Positions 21,351-42,599 of a DNA stretch of 64,000 bases are shown here, in pieces. Position 1 is the stretch's first letter, and each line of letters starts with the position of its first letter. The notes beneath the pieces are model-generated. The model was not told the origin of the DNA. It made no database searches and was given only the letters and a program-made list of their open reading frames with translations. This DNA comes from Polyodon spathula. Its lineage: Eukaryota; Chordata; Actinopteri; Acipenseriformes; Polyodontidae. The stretch is taken from contig NC_054547.1 of the NCBI RefSeq assembly GCF_017654505.1, positions 25,641,475 through 25,705,474 of the forward strand, read 5' to 3'. Position numbers and translations under genes: made by a program.

Positions 21351-23482
21351 ATGGCAGCGAGTGAAAGCGACAGTTCACGGCCTTCAGGCTCTATTCAACA
21401 ACTTAAAATAAAGAAAAATGCTTCAAGTTCAGTATGGGAACACTTTGGTATTCACGGAGAATATGAATACAATCCGGTGTGCAAAATACGCTTTGCTAAG
21501 ATTAAATGCAAACAAAATAATACAACAAATATGCTTTCACATTTGCGACCCCACCATCCAAAAGAACACACAGATGTAGTAGTAAAAAAAAAACATGCAA
21601 AGGTTTTCACATGAGCAAGGTTGGATTAAAGCAGCCAACGTTTTCCGAGTTTGTTGAAAGTAAAAAGCAGTACACAAATAACAGCTCAGAAGCGAAGACA
21701 TGGACAGAGCTGTGGGATACTTCTTAGCCAAAGATATGATGGCTGTTTACACTGCTGATCGTAAAGGACTCCGACAGCTTGCAGAAACTCTGAATCCAAA
21801 ATACTGCTAGCCTACTAGAAAGCATTTTTCTAACAGTGTGATCCCGACTACGTATTCTGAATTGAGAGGCCATGGAAGTTAAACTGTCAGGTTTAACCAG
21901 TGAAGAGTGGGCTCTTCAAAGCTGCTGTCTTGGATGCATATCCTTTGACGCTGACCACACGGCAGAAAACATCAGCACTGTTTTTAAAAACGTTTTCAGA
22001 GTGGAGTCTCTTGGTAAACAATCTTGTGTCAATCACAACAGACAATGCGGCTAACATGAAACGAGCATTCACTAACCTCCAAGAAAACGATAGTCAGTTT
22101 GCTGATATGAAAAGGCCGAGCTGCTTTGGCCACATCCTTGACTTGGCTATCAATAAAGGACTAAAGCTGGATGGCGTAGAACGGGCAACAAGGATTGCCA
22201 GGAAAACGGTGAATGCTTTCACACAAAGCTGGAAACGTCAGAGAGACTTAAAAATGCAACAGAAGGTCATGTAACTTCCAGAACACTCTCTTATACACGC
22301 AAGTATAAAGCACTTTTTACATTTTTTTTTTTTTTTTAATACTAGCTAAAATATTGTAATACTTATCAAGGCAGATGCAATAAATGTAAATATGTTATGG
22401 CTTTGGATTTCCTTGTTATTAATGATAGTTGAAGTCTTGTAATTAGATTCTACTCGCTGACATCAGAAAAAAAAAGTTAACTATGCCCATATGGAGGATT
22501 TATTAAATGTAAAAACACAGTGCTATGGATGTATTCACACATCAGTTGTGTTTGCTTTAAATGTAAAATATGTCAGCTATGGATTATTACTATTTAGTTG
22601 ACACCTTTATCCATCAAAGACGATTATAACTTGATGCTTTTGTACTGTAAAAAAAAAAAAAATAAGTAAATAGTATCAATTTACAATTTATCTATCCAGA
22701 AATTCCTATGTTTCAGAGTGAAGTAATTTTTATAAAACATATATTTATAATAAAAGGATGTGTCTACATGATGGGGCTCCACAGTTGAAATGATCCAGCA
22801 TCTGCTTGAGCAGCAAAAAAACATTACCCTGTTTGTGGATTTGACATATGTAACCGTACCCTTGCTACAGTTGCAACCAACCAAAGTTGCAAAATATTGA
22901 TTAGTGTATTTGGTGTAATGAAAATGAATGATTTTTATGAATACATACACTGGCTTTCACTTTGTGTTACTGGACAGTTATTCGGGATATTGTTTATGAA
23001 AGGCACAATAGAAAATTAATATCATGTAGTCTATATTTTGATCCAATTAGATCATTAAAGGACCTAGATTACAATACTAAGATTCGTCTTTGTTAGGTTT
23101 ATATTTGACCAGATAAGAAAAAAAAAATAGTTTATAAGGTAAAATACATTTTTGAATATAAAAATGCAGTAACCTCCTACCGATTTGTTACATAATTTTT
23201 AAACTTGTCAATGTGCCAGAGGGCGTCCATAAAGTTGTTACAGCCTATGTAGGCATGCCAGTCCTTGACATGAAGACAGAACCATTAGACTGGTGGAAAG
23301 GAAACGCAGAATGTTTTCCACACTTGGCACACCTTGCCAAGAAATACCTCTGTATACCAGCGACAAGTGTGCCATCTGAGAGACTGACTAGTGGCAGTGT
23401 CCTGCTGGTCAGTAGTCTTTGGGGACGGCAGAAACCAGAGACTGTGAATCGTATGGTGTTTTTGGCGATGAATTTACCTTAA
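21351..23482 (+). pseudogene. hAT transposase remnant with BED zinc finger
   Basis: The N-terminal frame (MAASESDSSRPS, 21351-21614) has the BED pattern VWEHFG...VCKIRFAKI...TTNMLSHLRPHHP. The usual CxxC pair reads CKIR, so one zinc ligand is lost. A second frame (21900-22274) has the hAT core TTDNAANMKRAF and CFGHILDLAINKGL. A third (23213-23482) has LAKKYLCIPATSVPSERLTS and VNRMVFLAMNLP, the hAT C-terminal dimerisation motif. The frames are mutually shifted and separated by stops. The middle of the protein, between 22274 and 23213, appears deleted or unrecognisable. Confidence 0.85.
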
Positions 23483-23773
23483 TGTATACAGAATTAATGA
23501 AGTAGGCCTACACTTTTTGTTAAAATGAGAAACATGAGAAAAAGAATGTATAAAACAGAATTATGTTCAGGGTTTTCATTTTTCCCAGTTTTCAGTTTCT
23601 CAAATGTTATTTTCCTGAATTTCACTGTTATTTAGGATTAAGACATATTCAAAGTTAATCTTTAAATTTGAATTACCAGTCATTAAGAAAGTTGTATGAG
23701 CAATGATTTATTTAATCCAGGTAGTTTTAATTTATGAATATTTCATTGCTATAATTAGTTTTAGCATATAGTC

Positions 23774-23995
23774 TAACACAGGTTTTATCAACCCTGGTCA
23801 TAGAGGATACCTGTTCTAGCTTTCATTCCAAATGAGCTCAGCTTTCAGTTACCAAACTGACACTTTCATTTAAGTAATAATGTGCTAAACCAAACCTTTA
23901 AAACTATTTTCAGCTACAAAAAAATAAAATAAAAAGTTCTAGGGAAACGAGAAGACAGGGGTCCTCAGGGACAAGGGTGGAAAACCCCTGGCCTA
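23774..23995. mobile_element. Short inverted-repeat element (MITE-like) nested in the hAT copy
   Basis: The left end reads CAGGTTTTATCAACCCTGGTC. The right end, reverse-complemented, reads AGGCCAGGGGTTTTCCACCC with a following GTCCCTGAGGACCCCTGT. The ends are degenerate inverted repeats of about 30 bp around about 150 bp. Related end text occurs at 31172 and 31262. Confidence 0.45.
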
Positions 23996-24239
23996 AATTT
24001 TTTTTTTTTTTAAAGATGTTGGTGATAATTCAGTAGAAGAATGTTTTAGTTGCCAAACTCACTGTTTTTACTGTGTGTGGGGAAAAACAATCTACTAACT
24101 GTTTTAAGTTTGATTAAAAAATAAATAAATAAAACGCATTAACTGTGGTTTCCCAATGCGCAAATACCACTTTAATCACAATTATCGCAATATTTTGTCT
24201 TCCTATAATCATTTTAGATTTTCAATATTGCCCCAACCA

Positions 24240-27049
24240 TATCTGTACCCCATGTCAGACCCATGACTTAATCTACAATTACTTGTACAAAAGAGCGATA
24301 AAAACTATTTTGCAATGCGTTGATCTGGATATGACAGCTTCATTATCTTCACTTGCACTCTCCTACTCACAGAACAAATGAAATAACATGCAGTTTGCAT
24401 ATAACTACTGTGAAAAATACAGTAGCTTGGTGTCTTCAAATATCTCTGCAGGATTTTCTCCCACTGAATGTTGCAGATCTGCGGGAGCAACTTGAAAAAT
24501 GGGCGATTCCCGCAATCCTGTGCTGAAATTCAAGCCCCGACTACTGAACACACTGCAGGGTGTCAAAAGTCCCCTGGCCTAAACAGATGGTCAATGTGTC
24601 AAACAGCCATATTCAGTTTAATAACTCCAGGCATGTACTGTAAATATGTAGGAAACGTTAATAACTACAGCAAAAAATCTTGTTTTAACACACCACTAAC
24701 CTGCCTGAGGCTGTCCAAGCTCCTAAATAAGTCCCCTTGAGGAGTTGCACCCTGCTTGAAATAAAGGTCTCTTAGTCCTTAAATCTGTGCTATATTAGAT
24801 ACAGCATTTTACCAATTGTAGTGAAAAAAATATTCAAGGAAAAAGGTTGAGCAGCTAAACCTTTTGGCTAGTGCCTTCATCAGAATTAATTAATACACAA
24901 AGATGTTTTACACTTGGCATAAGCCACAAAAACCTACAACTGTTAATGTTTCCAGACCATATTAAAATATTAATCTACTTCACAAAATTGAGGTCTTGCG
25001 ATATTCAATCTGAAAAACATATTTAATAATTTATATATTTGAAATTCTGCATGGGCAGGAAAAAAAATACTCAAATACACCCATGCTTTATTTACATTTA
25101 TTTTCAGACTTCTAAAAATGCTGAACAACGTAACATGAAATTTGCATTGACTTTTCACTTTTTTCCTCCTGTCACGGGATTGAATAAGCTATGTGGCAGG
25201 TCCTTTAGTAATGACCAGTACTGTATAAATCTGAAGAAAGTTACAGGCAATATTAAAATCAGACCAGAATATTAATACTTAGTTATACTGGTGTGTAAAA
25301 GGTATCAGTTATAAATCACATAATCCTTAAATCTGCAGGCTGCATGCTGTGCTTTAACCCACATTTGAATTAAAAATAAGCACATCTAAACATCACTACC
25401 AGCTTTCTTTTCCCCGTAAATCCATAAATTAAGATTTCCATAAAAGAACAGATTTTAGATATTCGTTTACAGTGTGTATGTGTTGGTGCAAACCTCCTTA
25501 TAATTCGATTTCTCCTGTTACACGTTATATGCATTGTTCGATGGATTTATAAAAAAATTTAGTCACGTGCAAATAATTTAAAGGCAGAGCTCTTTAGTGG
25601 TTGTGGTAATGATAACACTGCACATCACTGAAAGAATGAGAGCCAATTAACACTTGGCTTCCACCAACACTTATAAACCCCAAAACAACTCATTACACTG
25701 ATGAAGACATAAAAAACCTTTGTCTACTTGAATACTGTCTATAAAAGAAACCATGTCTAGGGTATTTTTGCATACAAGATGACCACTATGCTACCTAAGG
25801 CGGGGGTGTTTCAACAGATAGCGACATTATTAATATTGGCAAGCAATGTCAAATATATCTGAATATCGAAGAATACAGGGACACATCAACATTACATAAT
25901 ATTTTATTTCCCAGAAAGTTAGAGACATTGAGTTTCCATAAGGAGAAAGCTTCAAAAATGAACTCCAAGTGGCTCATCAGTGTGACAATTATTATTACTC
26001 TGGACACTTTCAGGCCAACCTCCAAAGTTCAACATTTATTAGAAGTTACTTCCACAACAGCCCTAACACTTAACAGGAATCATTTACATTGTTCCGAATG
26101 TAAATGTCCTACTGCAAGGTGATCCTGAAAATCTGAAAAACGAACTGACTACTAAAGCTACACAAAAAGTAACACCACCATTTATAACCAAGAGATGCAT
26201 AAAGTCTAATGACCTCACAATGTAAATAATTCTGCTTACCACTTAATAGTGCTCTCAAAATTAAATATTCGGCATCTCAATGTGTTATTTTTTAATTCGA
26301 TTAGGATTAACAAAGGAATGCCAACATGCACATGTGAACTGAAGTATTTTTTATTTGCACACAAGTCATGTGTATCGATCCTGGTCACTGCGTGGTCACT
26401 GTGCTGTGCGCGTATGTGCATTTAAATAAAAATGTACTAATTCCATGTAATATCGGAATATTTCTGTATAATTTATTCGCGGATATTCTGTTATTAGTTA
26501 ACATCATATACCCATCATATACCCGTCCCGAATTTTCTTGTACAGTACAGGGTGCATGTTACATTGAATATTGCATAAATCACACATTCCCCGTTATGGT
26601 TGGTAGGTACAGCGCGTCCTCGTCAGATTTTTCTCTTTTTTTCACATTTATGTATATTAATAGTTTAATTATTAAATAAGCACAATTTTGTTTTTTCATT
26701 GCGCATACCGTTCTCGATTACCAATTAACAATTGCCTTTTGCATAACCGTTTGCTCATCCAACATACCCATGTACATTTATGTTTACACATGCACCCGCA
26801 TCCCCGATCCAGCGCTTCGCGGAATCCCTGGATTCTGCTTTCACGATGGGGAAGATAAGCAACCTGACAGCGCAGGCCGCGGGGAGGAGGACAAACCAGA
26901 TTCAGCATCACGTATCCCGGATTATTGTGTATGCCTAAACTGAAAATTACAGTCGTTACCTGCCTCGAAGTCCTAGATAACTGTATCAGGTAAATTAGTT
27001 ACACACGAAAAAACTTAACAGTACATCCATTATGAACGCTAATACTCAC
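24240..27049. other. FAM168B intron, mostly featureless; CpG-rich near 26.8-26.9 kb
   Basis: No gene or large repeat was recognised. GC and CpG content rises at about 26800-26890, approaching the promoter. A possible minus-strand donor (GGCAG|GTAACG) near 26960 could belong to an untranslated exon. Confidence 0.35.
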
Positions 27050-27300
27050 AGTTTTTAAACGGAACGTCTGGATTGCTTTTTGCTGCTGTTTTCTTCCCTT
27101 CTCTCTCTCGGTCTGGATTGCTGCGCACCAACCAATAGCACAGTTCGTCACTTCCGACTACAAACACTGAAACCCAAGTGACTGCGGCCGGACTCTGGAG
27201 ACCAGTGCGCTCCTGCCGCGGAGCGGGCCGGACTGCTTGTCACGGGAACTGGGTGCTTGCCGCTTCAATCTTTGGAAACGTTACGTTAGTTACGTGTCCT
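27050..27300 (-). promoter_or_regulatory. FAM168B: FAM168B promoter and non-coding exon 1 (predicted)
   Basis: This is one of the most CpG-rich stretches of the window, especially 27180-27260. It contains a CCAAT box (27132-27136, NF-Y type). On the minus strand a consensus donor, AACT|GTGAGT, ends a predicted exon at 27050. The orientation and the lack of coding sequence fit a 5'UTR exon spliced to the acceptor at 15651. It faces the PLEKHB2 promoter about 1.8 kb away. The transcription start is not determined. Confidence 0.55.
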
Positions 27301-27353
27301 CGGATTTGGAAATGAAAAATAAGTTGGTATAAGTTAATTTGTTGTAAATAATA

Positions 27354-27560
<207 letters not shown>

Positions 27561-27820
27561 TAATTGGCCAGCTAAAACTCAACCACCAGAGCCCTATGGA
27601 TGATCTATACCCAGTTGATCATATGCCTGAAACCGGTTCAAATTGTTACTGTAGTAATGTTTAGCAAATTAAATCTTTTTTTTTTTTTTAATTAAACCTA
27701 ACTCTAACCTTTAGCTATAAATGAAGAATGTCTGTTAAGTTAGTAAACTAAAAAACGACCCTTAAAATAAAGCGTGAAATAATAACCTAAAAACGTTGTA
27801 TTTAAAGGCAACCTCATAGG

Positions 27821-28070
27821 AGGCTGTGTGGCTCGGTGGTCAAAGAAACGGGATTGTAGTAACCAGCTCTCCGGTTTAAATCCCAGCTCAGCCGCTAACT
27901 CACTGTGTGACCCTGAACAAGACGTTTAGACTCCTTGTGCTCCCTCTTTCGTGTGAGGCTTGCAAGTGATCTACAACTGATGCACACCTAGTCTTTTATC
28001 TTAAAAGCACTATGTGATAGTGGTCCACTATGAAAAGGGCTATATAAGAAATAAAGATGTCTTCCTGTAT
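27821..28070 (+). mobile_element. tRNA-derived SINE
   Basis: Box A-like GTGTGGCTCGGTGGT lies at 27825-27839 and box B-like GGTTTAAATCC at 27873-27883. They are spaced as in a tRNA-type polymerase III promoter. The 3' end has GGGCTATATAAGAAATAAAG, as in V-SINE-like tails. The body is about 250 bp. The family assignment is tentative. Confidence 0.65.
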
Positions 28071-28930
28071 GTGTAATAGGATACCGCTTTGACATACCAT
28101 AATACAGACAAGTTCCAGCATTTTTTTTTTAATTTATTTGTATTATTATTTATATAATGTTTTATTGACATATAATAATACAAAAGGAAGCATAACAACG
28201 GATACAAAAAGTATGTTTACATTGGGATTTAATCGATGAAACAAATACAGTTTTTATGCGTTCTGTATTTTATATACCCTAGAACATTATCAATACAATA
28301 CTCTCCGAGTGGGGCAATTTAAGTGTTCACATTAATAAAATGAAAGTAATATTTAAATATAAACGGTATATTGCATTGTTCTCACAAAAATAAAGAAAAT
28401 GTCCAATATAATTCCAAAGACTTTGTGATAAAATAGTTTTTAAATATTCAGTTAATACATTCGTTATTATTAAAGTGGTTTGATAAGTTTAAGTGCTGAT
28501 ATTTGTATTTAGTGTTCATCTTATTATATTTAGTACCAATGCACTACGCAGTGAATTTACTTTTCTGAAAACATCCAATTCGTCACATTGTGAAACTAAT
28601 AAAGTATGTATTTATTTATTGCGCGAATAGTTTTGTGTAAAATGGGCTCTTGTTTGGAATCTTTAATAAATGTTCAGACTACCCCTGTTGAATTTTAAAC
28701 AAAAGAACATTTTTGCAGTGAAAACTATTTATTAAAATAATGATAGCATGGAAATGCATTCAAACCCTGACTGAATTTCTGGTACATTCTCCTCTATACA
28801 ACCCATCATGTCAACACCCTAGTTTGTTTGTTTGTTTGTTTATTTATTTATTTATTTATTCATTCAGTCAACGCAAGCGTCTATGGGAAATGTTTTCATT
28901 TGTGTGCTCTCGGTCAACTGAGTTCATGTA
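28071..28930. other. Intergenic, no feature seen
   Basis: AT-rich DNA between the divergent promoters. It holds short GTTT and ATTT tandem units near 28825-28860. Confidence 0.4.
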
Positions 28931-29045
28931 AACTACAAATCCCAGGATAATCAGATGAGAGTGACATCATCATAACAACAAGGCGTGTGGCGTGTTAGGA
29001 ACGGGAAGAACTGTAGCTTGAGTTTTTGCTGAAACAACCGTAAAG
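28931..29045 (+). promoter_or_regulatory. PLEKHB2: PLEKHB2 promoter and non-coding exon 1 (predicted)
   Basis: AACTACAAATCCCAGGA at 28931-28947 matches the ZNF143/Staf binding motif, which usually lies just upstream of transcription starts. A CRE-like TGACATCATCA follows at about 28962. A splice donor TAAAG|GTATTT at 29045/29046 would end a non-coding first exon. The next acceptor is the AG at 30842-30843, before the ATG exon. Confidence 0.5.
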
Positions 29046-29538
29046 GTATTTTACAAAAAAATCCTATACCGTAGCAATTTTGTTATAGATGTTGCTGTAT
29101 AATTAACAATAGGATATTTAAAGCTGGTTGTCTCATCGACCATCTCAGAATTTAGCGTGGGCTAGTTATTTGTGTCTGTTTACAGCATGAAAACACACTG
29201 CATATTTTGTTTATCTAATTTGTATTGTAATAGCATTGGTCATAGCATTCATTACTCGTGAGGCACAACCACTAGTATATATTGTGGATGAACGAAGCGT
29301 CGTTTTGCTATTAAATCGCGAAGGTCCTGACACCAGGTAGTTTATAGTTAGTGTGTTTATCTACGTTATGCGCAAGATTAGGGAACACGTGTTGAGTTTT
29401 TTGTTTTGTAAATAGATATAGCCCGAGTTGTCTTGTCAGCTTCTTAATGGTGGCAGTTTGTGGGTATAAAACACAGACCCGACACATGTTTTTCTTTCTT
29501 TTTTCACATTAATATTATTTGCACTTTCTCTAAACTCA

Positions 29539-29649
<111 letters not shown>

Positions 29650-29897
29650 AAAAACGGAATGTGATTTTGATAATTGATATTCCATAACTGGCAGTTACCG
29701 ATTCCAATACACATTTTTTCTCATTATTACTAATACAATTGTAAACCATCACTTGAAATTATAAATTCACACATGAAATGTATTTATGCTTTAAACTAGA
29801 CACATCACACCAGCCATGGGTGGGGTAAATTAGAATTACAGCAGAATTGTTTGCTGCAGTTGCAGTGCTATGTTGTTGAATTACAATTAGTTACAAT

Positions 29898-30290
29898 TAG
29901 AACATAAGAACATAAGAAAGTTTACAAACGAGAGGAGGCCATTTGGCCCATCTTGCTGGTTTGGTTGTTAGTAGCTTATTGATCCCAGACTCTCATCAAG
30001 CAGCTTCTTGAAGGATCCCAGGGTGTCAGCTTCAACAATATTACTGGGGAGTTGATTCCAGACCCTCACAATTCTCTGTGTAGAAAAGTGCCTCCTATTT
30101 TCTGTTCTGAATGCTCCTTTGTCTAATCTCCATTTGTGACCCCTGGTCCTTGTTTCTTTTTTCAGGCTGAAAAAGTCCCTTGGGTCGACACTGTCAATAC
30201 CTTTTAGAATTTTGAATGCTTGAATTAGGTCACCGCGTAGTCTTCTTTATTCAAGACTGAACAGATTCAGTCTTGAACATGCTTCAGTAA
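29898..30290 (-). mobile_element. LINE 3' fragment (RT-LINE tail)
   Basis: Read on the minus strand the fragment encodes RRLRGDLIQAFKILKG, then RTRGHKWRLDKGAFRTENR, FFTQRIVRVWNQLPSNI and LGSFKKLLDESLGSISY before a stop. This is the conserved C-terminal part of the ORF2 product of CR1/L2/Rex-type LINEs. The 3' tail follows toward 29898, with repeated GAACATAAGAA units. A second copy of the same family lies at about 46550. Confidence 0.8.
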
Positions 30291-30552
30291 TTTCAATTAT
30301 AATTACAATTACACAAACAAGTTACATAAATAGCTACACACTTTAACATGTTTACTCTGTTTATTCTACCAAGCCATAATCACAGGTACATATACAGAAA
30401 AAATACTGTATAACGTTTTTTAAAACAAATGGGATCACTAAAAGTGGTTGAAAGTATTTGCCAGATTCTGAGTACATATTATCCTGTGTAAAAATGTCAT
30501 CCTGTGTTGATCATCCTGTTAGCTTCACTTTTTTCTTAAAACTGTGTTTAGA

Positions 30553-30554
<2 letters not shown>

Positions 30555-30609
<55 letters not shown>

Positions 30610-30610
30610 G
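30555..30610. repeat. (TTA)n microsatellite
   Basis: Tandem TTA units, immediately upstream of the ATG exon of PLEKHB2. Confidence 0.95.
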
Positions 30611-30862
30611 TATTATTAGAAGGCTCAAGGTGTCCCCCTAGAAAGTTTTCCCCGCATAGTAAATGTATAGAATTTGGTGAAATATAAATGTAGCACTTTT
30701 TCGTAGCAAACATTAAAGGTTTAGATTAGGAGGTAAGAAGCTAATTTAGAAAACAGTTTCTTAACAACCCCCTTTGCATTTCTACAAATGTGGTCATTTA
30801 GGGCATTTGATGTAGAAATTGACAGTTTATTTTCTCTTTCTAGAAGTATTATTTTGTCAAGG

Positions 30863-39583
<8,721 letters not shown>

Positions 39584-42110
39584 ATATCACAGTCCGGACG
39601 CAGTGGCTTTAAATTATAGAGGCATTGTTCTTGTGATGTAGAAGTGAGTTCCTTCGTCTGTGCTAGCACACTTATCAAAGCCTTTAATGTGAAAAACACT
39701 GTCACACTTTCTGACTAGTTTGTGACACACTCCTTTTCACTCCGATTCTGTGAATGTACTTACAAGAAGTTAATAAGTAGTTAATACAAATGGAAAAATA
39801 ATGGTTTGTTTAGTTGACTTTTAATATTATATTACTGTCTGCATTTCTTTTTGCATGCCATTAACCCACATTTTGTGTTTCTTTACAAGATTGTTTTCCT
39901 TCATTTAAAAAAAAAAATAAATAAATAAATAAAAAATATAAAAATTAAAAAATATTATTTTCAAATCTACATGCTTAAAGATGGTCTTCTGAAGTTTGTT
40001 TTAGTTCTTTTTCCCAAGACATTCAAAAGTGCAGGGATATTTATTTTCCTTTTTGTGTGTTGATTTTTAGTAATCTCTGTATTTGTAATTAATGTATCTA
40101 GGTTGTTTTGGTACTGTTTGTGTGTGTTCTACTAATTTACCAGAAAACTTGGAGACATCACCCAAAGAACTTAATCTTTAAAACAGCTGCAGTATTGTTT
40201 CTTGCAACTAAATAATACAATTTTTTTAACTTGTTTATTAGTCTGGTGTGAGATGTAGCAAAGACTGCCATAACACGTTGCACCATTTAATGAGGTAAAA
40301 TCTAAATCAGTTTGTTCAAGTCTTAGGTTTGTTTGTGTCGTTTAGTGTTACTTTTGTCCTTTTTGTTGTTTTTGTATCAGCTGTCGGGGGGGCGGGGGGG
40401 TGGGGGATTCTTTTACCCTGTTGGTCAGGTTTTCAGTTCAACGTGTTCCTCTGTTTTGAAAAGGGAATTCAGACAGACCCATTAGATGTTACAGCATTTA
40501 TCTGTAACACTGTTTTCCCTGCTGATTTTGGTTATCTTTTGTTTTCTTTAATATTACGTTCCCTTCCATATAAAACTGTGTTTTTGTGCTTGAATGTTGA
40601 CTTTTACAGCATTTCAAAATTGAATTGTCGCTTGATTTTTACTTCTATAGACTTGGAACTCTCCACAGTATAAAAATAGATTGGTCTGCGTGAAGTTTCT
40701 TTCATTTATTTTTTGTTAGGGGAAACAAGTGCCCCCAAATAATTCTAGTACCATAGCCATACCCAAATGTAAAATAAGGACAAGAAATTAGTAGTCAGTT
40801 AGTGTATACTGAAAGGATTTTCATTCAGTTAAAAGTGGAGTATATTTTAAAACATAACAGTAACAGTGGTTCACAACTGGATAGGATAGTCTTCCAGGAA
40901 TAGAGAGTAGATAGTATTGGCAACACTGTTCAGGATAAAAAGAGTTATGAAGAAGCCTAAAACTATACTGATGACCCGTCAAAATGTTATATGAAATGGT
41001 TTGTTGGTTTAATAAATTTATAAATAAATGTAGCATTTTTCACATTAAAATTTTGAAAAAAGATGTGTGTATTTTTGTGCCCAACTTGCATGTTTCATTT
41101 ATTTATTTTAATTTATCTTTTTTTAAAGTATCACTTTGGATAGATCAGTTGAGATCAACATTTTCATACTATTACATTTCTTACATATTTAACTGTTCTA
41201 TTATGTATTTTCTTTATTGCTGTTTCTGATTACATCCTTACAACATTTAAAGAGTAAGTAGCGGGGTGCCGGAAAATATAGCGTTCTACATTCCCACGTA
41301 TTGCTACAACATAACAAGTGCTCTGGTTTTTTGTTCTGTACCATTTCCTGGATCATTATTGCTGTGTTACCTGTTTCACAACGTGGGCAACATCCTTCCA
41401 TTTACACTTACATCAGTGTACTAGAGCAGACATTTTAGAAAGAGCTTTGAAACAGATTTTAAAGTTATAAGTGTAAAAAGTTGTCAAGATGTTAATGAAA
41501 ATAATAATTGCAGGTACATTATTTTGAACAGTTGTAACAACACGTGGGGACGTGCAACGGTATATTTTTCGGAACCCCGCTACTCACTCTTTAACATCTC
41601 ATGCCATTTTTCATCCTGAGGAACTGCTTCTGAAAAGACACTCTGCACTGTGTTTTTATATAGAGATGTTCAATGAATACAACATTGCAGAGGGGGCAGC
41701 TACAGTATTACAGTTATACACCCCTAGCAGTAACCCTTCTCAAATCTCAGTTCAGAGATTCAGCTTTTCAGAAGCAGCCCCCATTTAAACTATATCGATG
41801 GAATATATATTTTTTATGATTTATTTAGGATTCCTATTAAGTGAAGAAACATGTAGTTCATTCAAACTCTTGCTTAGGCAGTTTTTTTTTTTTTTTTTTT
41901 TAACAAAAAAATGAGATAATGAAACCCCCACGATTTAAAGGAAATTCAGTTAAAATCTGTATCCGTTGGAATGCTTGTAAGCAAGAAGATAATGATTGAT
42001 TTGTGGAAATGGTATGCTTTCAATGTGCTGATTACTTGTAACAACTTTTTAAAATGTTCTAAACGTGTAATGCATTTGTGTCGCCAATAAAGAAAATAAT
42101 TAAAATGTAA
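39584..42110 (+). other. PLEKHB2: PLEKHB2 3'UTR (predicted)
   Basis: Non-coding sequence from the stop codon to just past AATAAA at 42086-42091, with a GT/T-rich stretch downstream (TTTTTTGTCTTGGTTTCGG) that suits polyadenylation. Earlier A-rich AATAAATAAATAAA near 39915 could give a short alternative 3'UTR. Chance open frames here are not conserved. Confidence 0.55.
42086..42091 (+). terminator. PLEKHB2: Polyadenylation signal, PLEKHB2 (predicted)
   Basis: AATAAA with a downstream T/GT-rich element, about 80 bp before the minisatellite. Confidence 0.45.
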
Positions 42111-42177
42111 CAATTTTTTGTCTTGGTTTCGGTGAGGTGGCGGAGCATTTTAATGCATGTCTCTAGAAAACTAAGGA

Positions 42178-42588
42178 CAGCATGGGATAGTTTGGTAGGA
42201 CAGCATGTTTAAAGGGGTCGGGATAGTTTGGAGGGACAGCACGTTTAAAGGGGTCGGGATAGTTTGGAGGGACAGCATGTTTAAAGGGGTCGGGATAGTT
42301 TGGAGGGACAGCATGTTTAAAGGGGTCGGGATAGTTTGGAGGGACAGCATGTTTAAAGGGGTCGGGATAGTTTGGAGGGGCAGCATGTTTAAAGGGGTCG
42401 GGATAGTTTGGTAGGACAGCGTGTTTAAAGGGGTCAGGATAGTTTGGAGGGACAGCATGTTTAAAGGGGTCGGGATAGTTTTGAGGGGCAGCATGTTTAA
42501 AGGGGTCGGGATAGTTTGGTAGGACACCATGTTTAAAGGGGTCAGGATAGTTTTGAGGGACAGCATGTTTAAAGGGGTCGGGAAAGTT
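42178..42588. repeat. 36-bp minisatellite, about 11 units
   Basis: The unit is GGGATAGTTTGGAGGGACAG followed by CATGTTTAAAGGGGTC. Because 36 is divisible by three and the unit lacks stops in several frames, long open frames appear on both strands (for example repeated NYPDPFKHAVPP on the minus strand). These are repeat artefacts, not a gene. Unit variants (GGAGGGAC, GGTAGGAC, GGAGGGGC, TGAGGG) partly follow a three-unit order. Confidence 0.95.
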
Positions 42589-42599
42589 TGTCTTCCAAC

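Larger units (their letters stand above)
21081..24239 (+). mobile_element. hAT-superfamily transposon (ZBED-like), decayed
   Basis: The left end AGGGTTGGGACGAT and the reverse complement of the right end (ATGGTTGGGGCAATAT) are similar terminal inverted repeats of the hAT type. The interior has a BED-finger frame at 21351, a transposase core near 21900-22270 and the C-terminal dimerisation region near 23213-23480. A non-coding AT-rich stretch lies between the last two. Flanks GTATCT and ATATCTG are similar, but no clean 8-bp target duplication remains. Confidence 0.8.
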
